64,000 nt of DNA, taken from the NCBI RefSeq assembly GCF_018687715.1, contig NC_056763.1, positions 354,501-418,500 of the forward strand. The letters run 5' to 3'. This DNA comes from Carya illinoinensis. Taxonomy: Eukaryota; Streptophyta; Magnoliopsida; Fagales; Juglandaceae. Every line of letters begins with the position of its first letter. Within the stretch, counting starts at the first letter, position 1. Of this stretch, positions 33,199 to 48,100 are shown one piece after another. Both the position numbers and the translations under genes were made by a program. A model generated the notes under the pieces. It was not told where the DNA came from. It worked only from the letters and a program-made list of their open reading frames with translations, and did not search any database.

Positions 33199-36100
33199 CT
33201 GTAAAATTTTAGAACAATGTTAGATTCAGTTGTACTCACCCAAAAAAGTTAGATTTAGGTATGTGCATGCTTGAATGACTCAATCTATTTTATATTACGG
33301 ATGGGGGGAGAAAACTTAGAAATTTTTCCTGCTTCAGATTAAAGTTCTTTCTTTCTGAAGGAAAAAAATAAAAATAAAAAGAAAAAAAAGAAAAGAAAAC
33401 ACTCTATTTAGTCTCTTAAAATAGCTAAATAATAGAATTTTTGGTCAAAGGGCTTTTCCCTTGCGCCATTGCAAAAAGAACCAAAACAAATGGCAGCAGG
33501 CAAAGAAATATCAATCAAATAACAACTGTCAAACTTTGAGATTTCAATGAAAGCAAAGCAGACAAAAAAAAGCTTGAAGTTGCGCCTTATAATATGGCAA
33601 AAGAGTTTCTATCAACATCCTGTCATAATCCTAGTATTACCACAAAATCCTCTAATCTTTTAATTTAATTGGACGGATGCATTCAACCCTTCAAAAAGGA
33701 TATGGAAAGAAAATAAAAACCATTGGATTTCTAAGCATCCTCTACAAAATACCTTGCGTAATAACCACCTTCTGGGTCATTTCCCACATCATAAAACAAT
33801 CCCCGGAAGTACACAAATATAGACCTGGGAGTTCTCTCAGGAATCAGGTGGGCTTGCATTTTTTGTGGAGGAGCATATGGTGGTATTGTAATCGAGCTTT
33901 CTTTTAAACAAACATGATTCTGTTGTCCAAAAGTCTGAACCAGTGTTGCACGTTGGAGCAAGGGAAGAATTCCTCTTTCAATTGCCTTCTCCTCCTTCAA
34001 CAATTTACATGAACAGAGAGTTATCAAACGAAAATTAGACATAATGACAAAATTAGCCTGCCAACATACAACTATTTCGACAAACCAAAATAACATTGAG
34101 ACACATTCTGAATAGTTGAGCCCTATAGGCTCTTCGAGAATCCATACAATAGGACAAATTGGTATAAAGATATCGTCCACTTTCAGCAGACGAGACAAAG
34201 GGTTCTTACTTGATAATGGAAGCATGCTCCAAAGTCATGAGGGACTACAAAAAAGTGATCAGCACCTTCTGTCCGATTCCAGTAAGGCCAGTTAGAAGAA
34301 ATGAGCTGTATTGCACTCCTCATCATCCGAGGAGACTTAAATGGCAAAGGGAGGCCATTTGGTGTCAGGTCACAAGTAGTGTATACAGGGGTGTAAAACC
34401 AATCAGCTTCTTCAGGATTAAGGGTTCGAACAGGGCTAGATAAGAGAAATCGATGCATGTAGATCTCAGCTGCAAACATATGGGTTAGGCATCTTGGATC
34501 CTTTTGCAGAATCTTTTTGTTATATTTACTTGGAAGCTCATACACAAAAACTTTCAACCTTCCCACTGGATCATCTTCCAAGACATCACCAGCACTACCT
34601 ACACACCGTACAAATCATACTTTTAAATTCTTAAATTTAACATCGCAGCAAGTGATATTAAATAATTTCCAACATTTTGATAGTTCACTATTTTAATGGG
34701 ACAATCCGTACACTGCAAAGAAGGATAGAAAAACTAAACAAAATAAATCATACAACATTTTTTTTTTCAAGACTAGGATTAACTAGCAAATTTATCAATT
34801 AGTTTCTCGAATTAACCAAATAGCACTTCCTCTCCAAGAAAGGGATCAAAAGGGTAAAGTCATCAGTACAGAACCCACCAGACGCATGTGTAATTTTACC
34901 AATAAAACAAAAAGATTGTTACACACAAGTATATAAAACCAGATATGAATGACCCATTTGAACATCTTAAGATTTTAATCGAGTAACTACGCATGTAAAA
35001 TATATACTAATAAATACTAATAACAGATATGTTTCCCATTCCCCTCGAAAACAAAAATGTCAAGGCAAACTATGTATGAGAGGCTTGTAAAGGGCTCTCT
35101 TGGGCCCCAAAAAACTAAATCTATGGATGTCTGTTCCAGTATACAGAATCAACTTCAGTTTTGGTGGAAGGTAGAGCTTCAAAACACGATGCCATATACG
35201 CAGTGAAACTACCTTTGCAGGTACAAATCAATCCCTTGCCACTAATTTCTGACAAGAATCCATATCTCCAATCAACTTTGTCTCACATCATATCTTCAAC
35301 CAAATAGTAGGTCACAAACTCAACCAACATACCTTGGCCCTTTGCTGCGCTTTCTGTAAACTTGCTCAATTATATATATCCTTCCTAGTAGAGACATCTT
35401 AAACTATATACATTCTTCTTAGTATAGTCTAATGATGCCTAACTCGTTAACATGACCTATGTTGACATCAAGTTTTGCTGCCTCCCATCTCTCACCACGA
35501 CTACAATTCATGGCATAGGGACGCTAGATGTTGAGACAATTGTCAGGATTATGCAACACAGGATTTGTTGTGCAACACATTTTATACCTATAACACCCCA
35601 AGGGAAGGCCCAAGCCACATCTAGGTCATACTCTGAAATAATTAGTCATTAGTACAATTGGAGCCCCTTTGAATAATTATAAAGAGTAAGAATTTTTCTC
35701 CCTTTGAAGCAATGTAGGATCCAATACGCCACCTACACTCATCCTTCAGTATATGGTATTACAATCTCCCCCCTCAAGTTTCTGTCATCCTTGTTGAGCC
35801 ATTCAATCATAGGTGGCACACAAATCTTACACTTCTGGTTGAGAGAAGCTCGATTGCCATTTGTAACACCCTAAGAGAAGGCCCAAGCCATATCTAGGCC
35901 TATACTCCAAAATGATTAGTCAATGGTACAATTGGGACCTAATTGGAATCATTAAGGAGTATAAGTTTCTCCCCCTCAATCAATGTGGGATCCCATATGC
36001 CATTTATACTCATTAGTCAATATGGGGTATCACATTGTTTGGGAGGAAGAAGCTCTTAATCTTTCTAACACCTCAATGGAAGGCCCAAGTCACATCTAAT

Positions 36101-39100
36101 CGATACTCCAAAAGGACTAGTCTATAGTACAATTGAAGCTCTATTGGAATCATTATAGAGACCAAGAATTTCTCCCTCTCAAGCAATGTGGGATCCAATA
36201 CATCATCTATACTCGTCATTTAGTATAAGATATCATAATCTCCCACCTTGAATTCCAAACGTTCTTGTCAAGGCCATTCCATTATAGGCATTATGGCTCA
36301 AGTCCCACACTTATAGTTGGGTTAGGCTCCGATGCCAATTGTAACTCTCCATGAGAAGGGCAAAGCCACTCACGGGCCTATACTCCAAAAGAACTAGTTA
36401 ACGATTTCCCTATTGAAATCATTATAAAGTTTCTTCCTCCCAAACAATGTGGGATCCAATACATCATCTACACTAATCACTCAGCATGGGGTTATCACAA
36501 TCCTACCCCTTAAATTCCAAACATCCTCATCAGGCTATTCCATCATAGGTGCCACGGCTCCCACGTTTTTTGGTTGGAATAGGCTCCGATACCATTTATA
36601 ATAATCTAAGGGAATGCCCAAGTAAAAGGACTAGTTGGTACAATTAGAGCCCCATTGAACTCATTATAAAGAGCAAGAACTTCTCCATCCCAAGTAATAA
36701 GGAATGTCATTCACACCTTACACTTATTACTTAGTATGGAGCATCACATTACTCTAACTGGTTCTACCATTGGTACTAGAGCTATGTCCATTAGCAAAGA
36801 GAGGATTGAAAAAATGGAGATCAATATTGAGCGAGTACAAGATGAAATTGTGAACAAGGTACATTGTGTTGTCACTCCTACACAAATGAGAGTGGTTTAA
36901 TGAAATTTTGTCTTTAGGAAAAAAATTGTAGACAGCATGCATGTTCAACCAGTAGACAGTTCATGAGACAATCAGAACTTCGAGAATGCATGATGAGAGG
37001 CTGTCCAGGAAGAAATACCCTACACTAGAAGTGTTGAAGTAAAAAATAAACATCCAAGGGGATTTGTCCATTCTTCTAGCAACATGAAAACCGTCTGGAA
37101 CTCTAGTAAACAAACTATCATGCAATGAAATGTAGTGACAGTGCCCAAGAAGATTATGTTTTAGCTGCAACCAATGGTTGACGTCCCAACAAAACTGCAA
37201 AGCCCCACAAATGTTTTCGATTGAGGGAGATTGTTAAAAGTTGATGTGTTTTTTCTTGAATATTCTAGAAATAGTCATGATCATTGTACGGTAGCCAAAG
37301 TCCATTGAACCTTGAACCATGAACCATGCATGTATCTAGTTTATTTATTATAATACCTAGGAAGTTGTAAAGGCTAGTTCTAGAATGCGTCTACTTCTAT
37401 TATATATACCCAATGTAGGGTGCTTTGTATGGCAATCCAAAAATAAAAAAATAAACCAAATAAATATCAATCTTTTCTACAAGCTTTGGATGAACTCAAA
37501 CATAGAAGTCTTCCTAATTCTCTAGCCTTTTTTCACAACTTACCCATTAAATTAAGTATCAGTGTTCAATTCCCAATAGTAGTATCAAAGCTCAAGTCCG
37601 ATCAATTTTGGGCAAAGGGCACCATAGCTTCCAATTCTTCTCAACCATATATTCCTATTTTTGGTGGTGAAAAATTACGACTATTGGAGAATCAAAATGA
37701 TGACATTTTTTCAATCTCAAGATTTATGGGGGGTGATTGAAGGAGTTGCAAATTCTACAAAAGGAAGTCCTTTCTCTACAAGTCAAACATCGAAACAAAA
37801 GGAGCTGAAAGCATCTTTTTGTTTCCCAAAAAGCACTAACTGATGCAATCTTTCCAAGAATTATGGGAAGCTAAATCATTAAAGCAGGCTTGGGACACAT
37901 TGCAGGAGGAGTTCCAAGGTAACATCAAAGTACGAACTATCAAACTCCAAACTCTGAGAAGAGAATTGGAGAATCTTAGAATGAAAGATTCTGAGATTGC
38001 TAAAGATTATTGTTCAAGGATGATGGAGATTGTAAATCGGATGAGAGCTTAAGGAGAAGAAATCTCGTATCAAAAACTAGTACAAAAGATATTAATCAGC
38101 AGGACGAAAAAATATGATACTGTTGTAGTTGCAATTGAAGAGTCTAAGGACTTATCACCTATGTCAATCATAGAACTTATGGGCTCTCTACAAGAACATG
38201 AGCAACGATTGAATAGGCATTCCGAAGCCTCACTAGAGAATGCCATTCAATCTAAGCTCAACGCAAAAGCTTGGAAATTAGGAGAAGCAGGAAGAAAATC
38301 TCAAAAGAATTCCAAAGGAGGATCAAAATCTCAAGGGGAAGAAAGTCAAAAGGAAGGAAAAGAAAAGAGATCACCCGCCTTGTGGCATATGCAAGAAAAC
38401 AAGCCATCTTGAAAAAGATTGTTGGCATTGTAAAAAGCCTCAATGTAGAAATTGTAAAAAATTTGGGCATCCTGAACAAGTTTGCCTCTTCAAAGATACT
38501 CATCAAGCAAATTTTCATAAAGAAGACAACAAAGAGCACCTGTTCTATGCACGCCAAGTCACTCTTGAGGAGAAACATGAAAAGTGACATTTAGATAGTG
38601 GAGGCAGCAACCATATGATGCTTGGTGAAAGTATCTTTAGCAATATAGATACATTTGTCAAGGCAAAATTCAAGATGGGAAATGGAGCTTTTGTGGATGC
38701 AATAGAAAAAGGGCACAATTGCTATTGGTATAAAGAAACGAATGAGATACATCAAGGATGTTCTTCTCATCCCTAGTCTAGACCAAAGCCTACTCAATGT
38801 TCGTCAAATTATGGAGAATGGATATTCTACATTTGGAAGCAAATGAGTGTACTATATATGATGTGAATAAGAATCAAAAAGTGGCTCAAGTAAAGATGGG
38901 TAAAAGTAGAAATTTTCCATTCATTGGCAATATGCAACAGAAACAGCTATGAAGGATCAAGTTGACAATTCATAGATTGGCATTGAAGGTTTGGGCATTT
39001 CAATGTTCATGCACTCAAAATTCTATATCAAAACAACATGATGAAAGACTTGCCAAATGGAGCATGCAAAGGTTGACCACGTGGAAAACAATATTGACAA

Positions 39101-42100
39101 CCATTTCATTCAATTATTGCATGGAGAGTCAAACTGTTGGAACTAGTGCACACAAATGTATGTGGTCCAATGAGACCACCATCTATGACTCAAAGCACAT
39201 TGGACCACCATCTATGACTCAAAGCAGGTACTTTATTCTTTTTATAGATGATTATACTTGAATGACATGGGTATATTTTCTTCGAGAAAAATCAGAAGTC
39301 TTTGGAATCTTTAAGAGATTCAAGGCCTTTGTTGAAAAAAAAGCGGCCATTACATCAAGATTTTAAGAAGTGATAAGAGGTAAAGAATATACCTTAAATG
39401 AATTTGACAAGTTTGGTGGAGACAAGGGTATGGAGCATCATCTCACTATTGCTTATTCTCCACAACAAAATGGAGTATCGGAGCGAAAGAATAGAACCAT
39501 CATGGAAATGGCAAGATGAATGCTAATGGATAAAGAACTTCCAAATAAATTTTGGGCAATAGCAATATGCACATCTGTATATTTGCTTAATAGATGTCTA
39601 CAAAAACAATGCAAAATAAGACTCCTATTGAAGCATGGAGTGGATTGAAGCCCTCAACTAAACATCTCAAAGTATTTGGGTGCATATGTTATGTCCATGT
39701 CCCAGCTGCAAAAAGACACAAGTTGGAAGAGAAGACTGAAAAAGGAATTTTCATGGGATACAGTACAAAGTCAAAAGGGTATCTAGTTTATAACCTAAAT
39801 TCCAAGAAGCTTATCATTAATCGTGATGTTCACTTTGATGAAAATGCTGCTTGGAATTGGGAAACAGAGAACATAGAAAGGAAAAGTATCATTGTGCCAA
39901 ATGAAGTGCTTTAGGAACATCAAGAGGCTTCAGAGATCACAACTAGTGGATCAACTCCCCTTTCATCACCCAGATCCTTCCCCACTTCATCTTTGAGCAA
40001 GCCGAGTTTTCACCGTTATCACCTCCAAGAAAGGTAAGGGAACTAGATGAGTTGTATGAAACATGCAACTATTCAGTTTTGGAACCAAGCAACTTTGAAG
40101 TAGCATCAAAACACAAAGTATGGGTGAAAGCCATGGAGTAGATAAAAATGATTGTAAAAAACAACACATGGGAGTTGGTAGATCGTCCTTGTGATGAGGA
40201 GATCATTGGAGTTAAGTGAATTTTTAAAACAAAACTTAACTATGATGGCTCAATACAAAAATATAAAGCAATACTTGTGGCCAGAGGCTACACACAGCAA
40301 CATGGGATTGACCATAATGAGACTTTTGCCCTGGCCACTCGGATGGATATTATAAGTTGTCTTGTTGCTCTTTCAGCACAGAGGCAGTGGAAACTACATC
40401 AACTTGATGTGAAGTCGGCTTTTCTTAATGGAGTACTAAAAGAAGAAATTTATGCAGAGCAACCACAAGGGTTCACAATAACTAATGAAGAAGGAAAAGT
40501 TTTTCGATTGAAGAAAGCTTTGTATGGGCTTAAGCAAGCACCTTGAGCCTCCTACAGTAGAATTGATAAATACTTTACTGACCATAGTTTCAGAAGGAGT
40601 AAAAGTGAGCCAATGCTCCACATCAAGAACCGAGATAACATGGATATTCTTGTAGTTTCTATTTACGTTGATGATCTAATTTTCACAGGAAATAATCCAT
40701 CAATGAGTGAAGAATTCAAGAAAGACATGATGAAGACTTTTGAAATGAATGATTTGGGATTGATGCACTACTTTCTTGGTATGGAGATAAGTCAAGATAA
40801 AGAATGAATCTTCATATCACAAAGAAAGCACGTGGAGAATTTATTGAAGAAATTCCCAATGTATGGTTGTAAATTAGTTGCTACTCCAGTCGTACCTAAT
40901 GAGAAATTAAGGAAAGATGGTTCAGAAAAAGCAAATGCTTCCCTCTATAGGAGCCTAATTGGGAGTTTAATACATGTTACTGCTACATTCTTATCATCCA
41001 GATTCATGCAAAGTCCAAGCCAAGTTCACTATTGTATAGCGAAAAGATTGCTTCGATATTTGCAAGGAACAATGGATTATGGAATATTGTACAAGTCCAC
41101 TTCAAATACAAAGGTAATCGGATTCAGTGATAGTGATTGGGCTGGATAAGTGGACGACATGAAGAGCACCTCTGGATATGCCTTCAAGCTTGGTTTTGGA
41201 ATTTTTTAGTGGGTGTCAAAAATACAAGATACCATTGCGCAGTCATCTCCAGAAGCTGAATACATTGCAGCGGCCAGAGCAGCACACCAAGCAATATGGC
41301 TTAAATGAATATCTAAAGACACGGGAAAAACACGAGAGGATCCTACAGGGCTCTATTGTCACAACAAATCAGTAAAGGCTATGACAAAGAATCCAGTTTA
41401 TCATCGTCGAACAAAACACATTGCCATCAAGTATCACTTTCTCAGAGAAGTAAGAGCAAATGGAGAGATCGATATGAAATATTTCAGGAGTGAAGAACAA
41501 GTTGCAAACATATTCACAGAGGCATTACCAAGAGAAGTTTCATTTCTTGCGAAGAATGCTTGGAGTTTCAAAATGCATTAATAATCCAGAAATAGTCATG
41601 TTCATTGTACAGTAGCCAAAGTCCATTGAACCTTGAACCATGAATGTATCTAGTTTATTTATTGTACCTAGGAGGTTGTAAAGGCTAGTTCTAGAATGTG
41701 TCTACTTCATCTATATATACCCAACGTAGGGTACTTTGTATGGAAATCCAAGAATTAAAAATAAACCAAATAAATATCAGTCTTTTCTACAAGCTTTGGA
41801 AGAACTCAAACATAGAAGTCTTCCTAATTCCTCTAGACGTTTTTCACAACTTACCCATTCAGTTAAATATCAACTTTCAATTCCCAACAGAGACACATAT
41901 GATGATAGAAGTTGAAGAAGATAAATTAAAAGAAGTGGAGGCTTTCACCATGACCCAAGCCCATGAAAGGGACATTCCTGAGGATATTCATATGATTGCC
42001 TTTCGCTCTCATAGCGATCTGCATGAGTGATGCCTTTATGTTTATTTATGCAAGGTATATTATATGACATTTAATATATGGTAAAGCTTGGGAATATCAT

Positions 42101-45100
42101 CTCGCAAGGCACCAACTCCAAACCCATATTCAAATTTCATACCTTAACAACTCCATTGGTTCACTCCGATGGTAAGGTCATGGTCACCATTGAAGATTCT
42201 AGGTTGGCTGCAAGTCCCTTCACCACTGGTGACCCTTTATGTGCAACTTCACTTAGATTAATGTTTGAGAGAAGGGCTGCTCTTATACAAAAAATAGACT
42301 ATATATTCCCCAACATGGGGAGTTCAAAAATAGACTGTTGGATTTGGCACACAACAATCCTTGGGGAGGGCACTCAGGATATGACAAGTCTATACACAAA
42401 GTGGGGAGTTCTATAGGCCAGGATTTCAAAGGATCTGAAACAGTTTATCCAAGGTTGTGATCTTTGTCAGAGGGTTAAAACAAATAACACTCACCCAATT
42501 GGATTATTGCAACCCTTCCTATACCCTACCAACCCTGTACTCACATATCTATGGACTTTGTGGAAAGGCTTCCTAATTCACATGGGTTTATCAGCCTTTG
42601 GGTGGTTAAAGGAGCACAAGCACACCACAAGGGGAAACACTAGGACAGATGTACCCCTTGTCCCAAAGCTCTTGTAATTGCTCCTTGAGCTCCTTTAACT
42701 CTACTTTAGGCTCTTGTGGTCTACAAAGATCCTATAGTGTACTCCATACAAATAATGCCTCCATATCTTTAGTGCGAACACTATCGCTACAAGTTCTAAA
42801 TCATGGGTTGGTAATTATGCTCATAGCTCTTCAGTTGGTGCAAGGCATACACCAATACTTTCCCATGTTGCATCAAAACAAAACCCAAACCCTTTAGTGA
42901 GCCATCACCATAAATGACAAAACCATCCATGCCCATGGGAATTGATAGTAATGGTGCCATCACTAGTCTCTTCTTAAGCTCTTGAAGACACTCCTCCGTC
43001 AACACAAACTTTTATCCCTTATGGATCAGTTTGGTTGTGACGCCCCCAACTCTCACATACAGACACGTGGAAATCGAGGCGTCGGGATGATGACAACACG
43101 GGTCACACATCCCATCGCCAAGTGCCAAGTGTGTGTACATACAACATCTGTACAATAAAACCAAACAACGGATAATAAAAGTCTTACAACTAAGCACCAG
43201 AATTTTGTTTAAATACAAACTCGCTTAAAGCACACATAATAAAATATTACAAGTTTCAACATAGTTTCAAATCCAAATTACATAACATAAAAACAAGAAA
43301 AAATCATTTCCGACGTAAAACGACTCCAAGTCAATACTCTGGCAGAGCTGCCTCCTCGAGCTCAGCCTCCTCCTCCTCCTCCTCCTCCTCCTCCTCAACC
43401 TCTGCATCAAAAATCTATGGTACCAAAAATGGTACCGCGAGTAAGTAATAATCCAAACACCGCAAGATAAAAATATATTACATTCAACAGTATGCATGAA
43501 AAGATGCCAAATGCACATGTTCCAAAAAATCCACATTTTTCCACGCCAAAATCTCATTTTGGCCCAAAACATATCCTTTAAAACAAGTCATTGCCATTAT
43601 CTCAGATAATGGCCCAAACCAAGAAAACCACTATTTTTCCAGAAAATTGCCCATATCCAGTATCCAAAACCAGTTCCAATTTAATACATGCACCATGATC
43701 TCCCCTAGGGATCATCCGCAAACTCTGGCTCCTATGCCACACTGCAGGTAACGACTACGCATGTGACATCTAAACGAGCGATACCCAGTCTCGCACCCAG
43801 CGCGTACCTGGACCAGGCCATCCACTAGTCCCTGCCAGCCAAGGGACCACGGAGTCGACACGACAGCATTACCGTATCGTGCAATCTGGTCGTCGCCTAG
43901 CGACAACACAGGGGATGTCACTCAGTATTATCCACTCCCGAGTGACCAGAGGAGTTCTACCGAGATAATACCCCATCCCGCTTTGGGTCGTGATACACAC
44001 ACCCGAAAATCCATTTACACAGATAAAATCAGTTTTTCTCAATTTAACACATGCACATGTATGCACCATGCAATGCGCACCTCAAGACACAATTTATCCA
44101 ACAAAACTCAACATCAACAATAACCAAACAACTCCATCCTCAAATCCATCCGACCCCCGACTCGGACTCAGTCCGGAATAACCAACCAATCATAATTTAT
44201 TGTAAAAGCAATAATATATTTAAATCTAAAATGAAGTTTGAAAAATACTTATAGCGTTCTATAATAATTTCCAGAGGATCAACGAGCTGAAAATGGCAAA
44301 GAAAAAGCAACGTAACAGTGTAAAAACACTGTGGCCGTGGGTTGTAAAATACCAATTTTTGAACGAGATCAAACGAAGACTACGGAAGGCTAGGGTAGGG
44401 CTTTGGTGAAGCTAATGGTGGTGGTGTTTGGCCGTGGGTGGTGGTGCACAATGGAGATCGGCCAACTGTGAGGAAAAGAGACCGTGGGAGAGTGAGGGAG
44501 AGTGCGGGAGGCACGAATGGACCCGGGGAGGCTAGGGAAGACTCACCGGTGTGAGGGGAAGACAATGGTGACGGCGGTGAGGTGGTGTGGTGGGTCACGG
44601 CGGCGCTACGAGGAGGAACCCATGCGTGAAGAGAAACTGGGTTTGTGTTATTTTAAGGGGAAGGAGTGGTCGTTGTGGGTTGGGCTTCATGGTGGAGGAT
44701 GCTGGGAGGTTGCCGATGGTATGGTGAAGATTTGGCAGCGAGCAGCGGAGGCAAGGTGACTTGGGAGCAAAATGGAGTTGCGGCTTGAAGCCATGCGTGG
44801 GGGAGATAGGTGGCGCGGGATGGGCTGAAAACAGAGGAAGGTCGCCGGCCGGTGGGGAACCAAGTGGGAGGGGCAGTGTGCTACACGCCGGCACATGGCG
44901 GCGGCTGGGCAGGCTAAAGAAAGACAAATGGAGGGAGAGGAGGAGTTGGGTCGCACGGGCTGGGGGGAGAAGCAAGGGAGGCAAAGAAGAAAAAGAAAGA
45001 AGAAGAAAAAGAAAAAGGAGAAAAGAAAAAGGAGAAAAGAAAAAGGAAAGAAAGAAAGTGAGATCCAATTCTCACATCTTGAGTCAAGAAACTGATCCAA

Positions 45101-48100
45101 CAAAAACAACTTTAAAGGCTATAAATTGAATAAAATAATTTAAACGCAACATCTATCTAAAATATAATAAATAACTAGTAAAAACTAACAATATAATTTT
45201 AAATCCAAAAACAAACTAAAATAAATTAAACAGGAATTTAAACTCAAAACAATAATTAATATTAAGAAAGCTTTACAAAATAAATTTCACAACTAACTAA
45301 ATTCAATTAAAATTCGATAATTTAAAATAAAATAACTAATATTTTAATTAAATTAAAAACACTCATTCAATAAAAACACATGTAAAAACGGAGTATCACA
45401 TTGGTCATAGGTGTTGCAATACTATAGGAACCCTCCACAAACCTCCTGTAATATCAGATAAGTCCCTGAAAGCTTCTGACTTCCTTGCACATTGGTGGGT
45501 CGAGGCCAATTGGTTACTACTTCCACCATGGCCAAATCCAATGAAATACTGTCATCGGATACAACATGCCCAAGAAATGAGATTTCTTTTTTTATTTATT
45601 AATAAAGAATTTTATTGATCAAAGAATGGTAACGCCTGAATTACAACTCTGATGCCCCACCTAAGTGGGTACATTAGAGGCAAGAAAATCTCAAAAGGCC
45701 ATGCCATTAAAATCTACAGCTATGGCCTATCTACAAAGAGTTCTGAAAAATAAAAGTTTAAGCTCCTCCAATGATCTTTCCTGGTCTTCGAAAGTCCGCT
45801 CATTACGCTCCCGCCACAAACTCCACAAAATGCAAATAGGGATCATCTTCCACATAGCTTTAATCGGTTGCCTGCCTCTTATGATTGGCCAACTGGCCAA
45901 CGCTACCTCAACCGCTTTTGGCATCACCTAGACCATTGCCAAACGAGCGAACACCTCATTCCATAGGGTCTTTGCTACATCACAATGCAACAAAAGATGA
46001 TCTACCAACTCTCCCCCTCCTTTGCACATACAACATCAGTCTGTGATAATGATCCTTCTTTTCCTTAGATTATCAGTGGTAAGAATCTTACCCAATGATA
46101 CGGTCCAGACAAAGAATGAGTCTTTTGGAGGTGCCTTGTGACTCCAGATCTTTCTCCAAGGGAAATGAGAATTGGACTTTGGGGTGAGGGTCTTATAGAA
46201 AGACCTAACGGAGAAAATACCTTTTCTTGATAGCGTCCACCACATGACATCTTCTTGCTGGCTGTTTAATCTTATGGAGTATATGAAACTGTAGAAATCT
46301 GCAATGCTACTTATCTCCCAATCCTGTACTGCCCTACTGAAATTAATATTCCAAGTAATTCGTCCCCTGACACCTCCATAGCATCTGCCACTGATACTTC
46401 CTTTGCACTCGCCAATTGGAAGAGAGAAGGATACAAATCTTTTAAAGCCCTGCTATCACACCACACGTCGCTCTAGAATTTTATCCTGGATCCTGTACCC
46501 ACCTGAAGCTTAACAAAGTGGTTAAACACCTCCCAGCCTCTTCTAATGTGTTTCCACAACCCAACTCCATAAGCCCCCTAACTTCTCTAGTGCACCAATC
46601 TCCCCATAAGCCACCATATTTCTTTTCAATAACCAATTTCCATGGAGAGTCCGGTTCCCTGACAAATCTCTATAACCATTTGCCTAATAATGCCCGATTG
46701 AATACCCTTAAGTTTCTAACCTCCAGCCCTCCCCCCAAAATAGAGCGGCACACCTGTTTCCACTTAACCAAGTGGAACTTGAACTCATCCCCCAAACCCC
46801 CCCCCCCAAAACAGAAAATCTCGTTGGAGCTTCTCAATACGGATTGCCACACTTGCTGGTATTGGGAATAGAGATAAGAAATAGGTGGGTAGGTTAGATA
46901 GTGTACTCTTTATCAAAATGATCCTTCCTCCTCTAGACAAGTACATTCTTTTCCACCCTGCCAATCGGCGCTCTATTTTCTCGATCACTGTATCCCATAT
47001 CGATGAAGCCCTTGAAGCACTCCCCAATGGAAGTCCCAAGTAAGTCAAGGAAAGAAGCTATCTTGCAACCCAAAGTTCTTGCCAAGAGACGAGTGTTAGG
47101 GACTAGCCCAATTGGCACCAGTTCTGATTTTTCCATATTTACCTTCAAACCAGAAACTGCCTCAAAGCAAAAAAGTAGGGCCTTTAGCACTTGAACCTGA
47201 CTTTGGTCAGCTTCGCACATTATCAGAGTATCATCTGCAAACAATTAAGTGGGAAATATTAATAATACCCCTATCCGGGGTTCCGATCTGGAAACCTGCT
47301 ATAACACCATTCTCAACCAATGTCGATAGCATCCTGCTTAGTGCCTCCATGACTCTGACAAATAACAAGAGAGATAACAGGTCCCCTTGTCTCAATCCAC
47401 GTGAGCTCTGGAAGAAACCCACTGAAACTCCATTCAACAGTACAGAGAACTTTGCCGCAGACATGCACCAATGGATCCAGGCCCTCCAACGCTCCACAAA
47501 ACCACACCTCCTAAGTAAATGAAGGAGGAAATCCCAATTGACATGGTCATACACCTTTTCCATGTCGATTTTGCACATGATCCCTGTTTTCCAGGCTTTC
47601 AGTCGACTATCAAGGCATTTATTAGCAATTAACACCGCATCCAGGTTCTGTCTTCCTTTAACGAAAGCATTTTGGGGTTGCGTGGCAATCTTCCCCATCA
47701 CCTCACTCAATCTATTCACAAGTACCTTGGAAATTATCTTATACACCCCATTCACTAGACTAATAGGCCTAAAATCCTTAATCTCCGTCACCCCCACCTT
47801 CTTGGGTATCAAAGCAAGGAACGTGGTGTTAAGGATTTTTTCGAATCTTCCAACCCTGAAAAACTCCTGAAAGACCTTCATTAGGTCTTCCTTACTAACT
47901 TCCCAACAGTCTTGAAAGAAACCCATAAAGAAGCCATCCGGTCCTGGTGCCTTGTCCTTAGCCATTTTCCTCACAACTTCATAGACCTCTCTCTCCTCAA
48001 AGTCTAGCCATTTTCCTCACAACTTCATAGACCTCTCTCTCCTCAAAGTCCCTTTATAGGCGTGATGCATCACTCAAACTAATGGTGTTAAAATCCAGCC

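Larger units (their letters stand above)
37232..41889 (+). mobile_element. Decayed Ty1/copia element in intron 1
   Basis: The left LTR (37232-37578) and a truncated right LTR (about 41585-41889) share CATTGAACCTTGAACCATG, AGGCTAGTTCTAGAATG and a TATATATACCCAA box. PBS-like TAGTATCAAAGC follows at 37580. Possible TSD GAGAT/GAGAC (4 of 5). The right LTR has lost about 30 bases and the PPT at its 5' end. Internal domains are recognisable but full of stops. Confidence 0.85.

Noticed and set aside
33731..34225. 164-codon reverse ORF read as a single exon
   Set aside because: Its upstream half is intron 2 sequence; the family-matching exon begins at 33994 after a splice acceptor.
35589..36748. Considered Cassandra-type TRIM with 5S rRNA promoter
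   Set aside because: I see no 5S-like internal control region in the LTRs; it is a TRIM of another type.
44595..45129. Overlapping ORFs up to 157 codons on both strands
   Set aside because: They lie entirely in the GC- and GA-rich leader part of the solo LTR-A and overlap each other in several frames.
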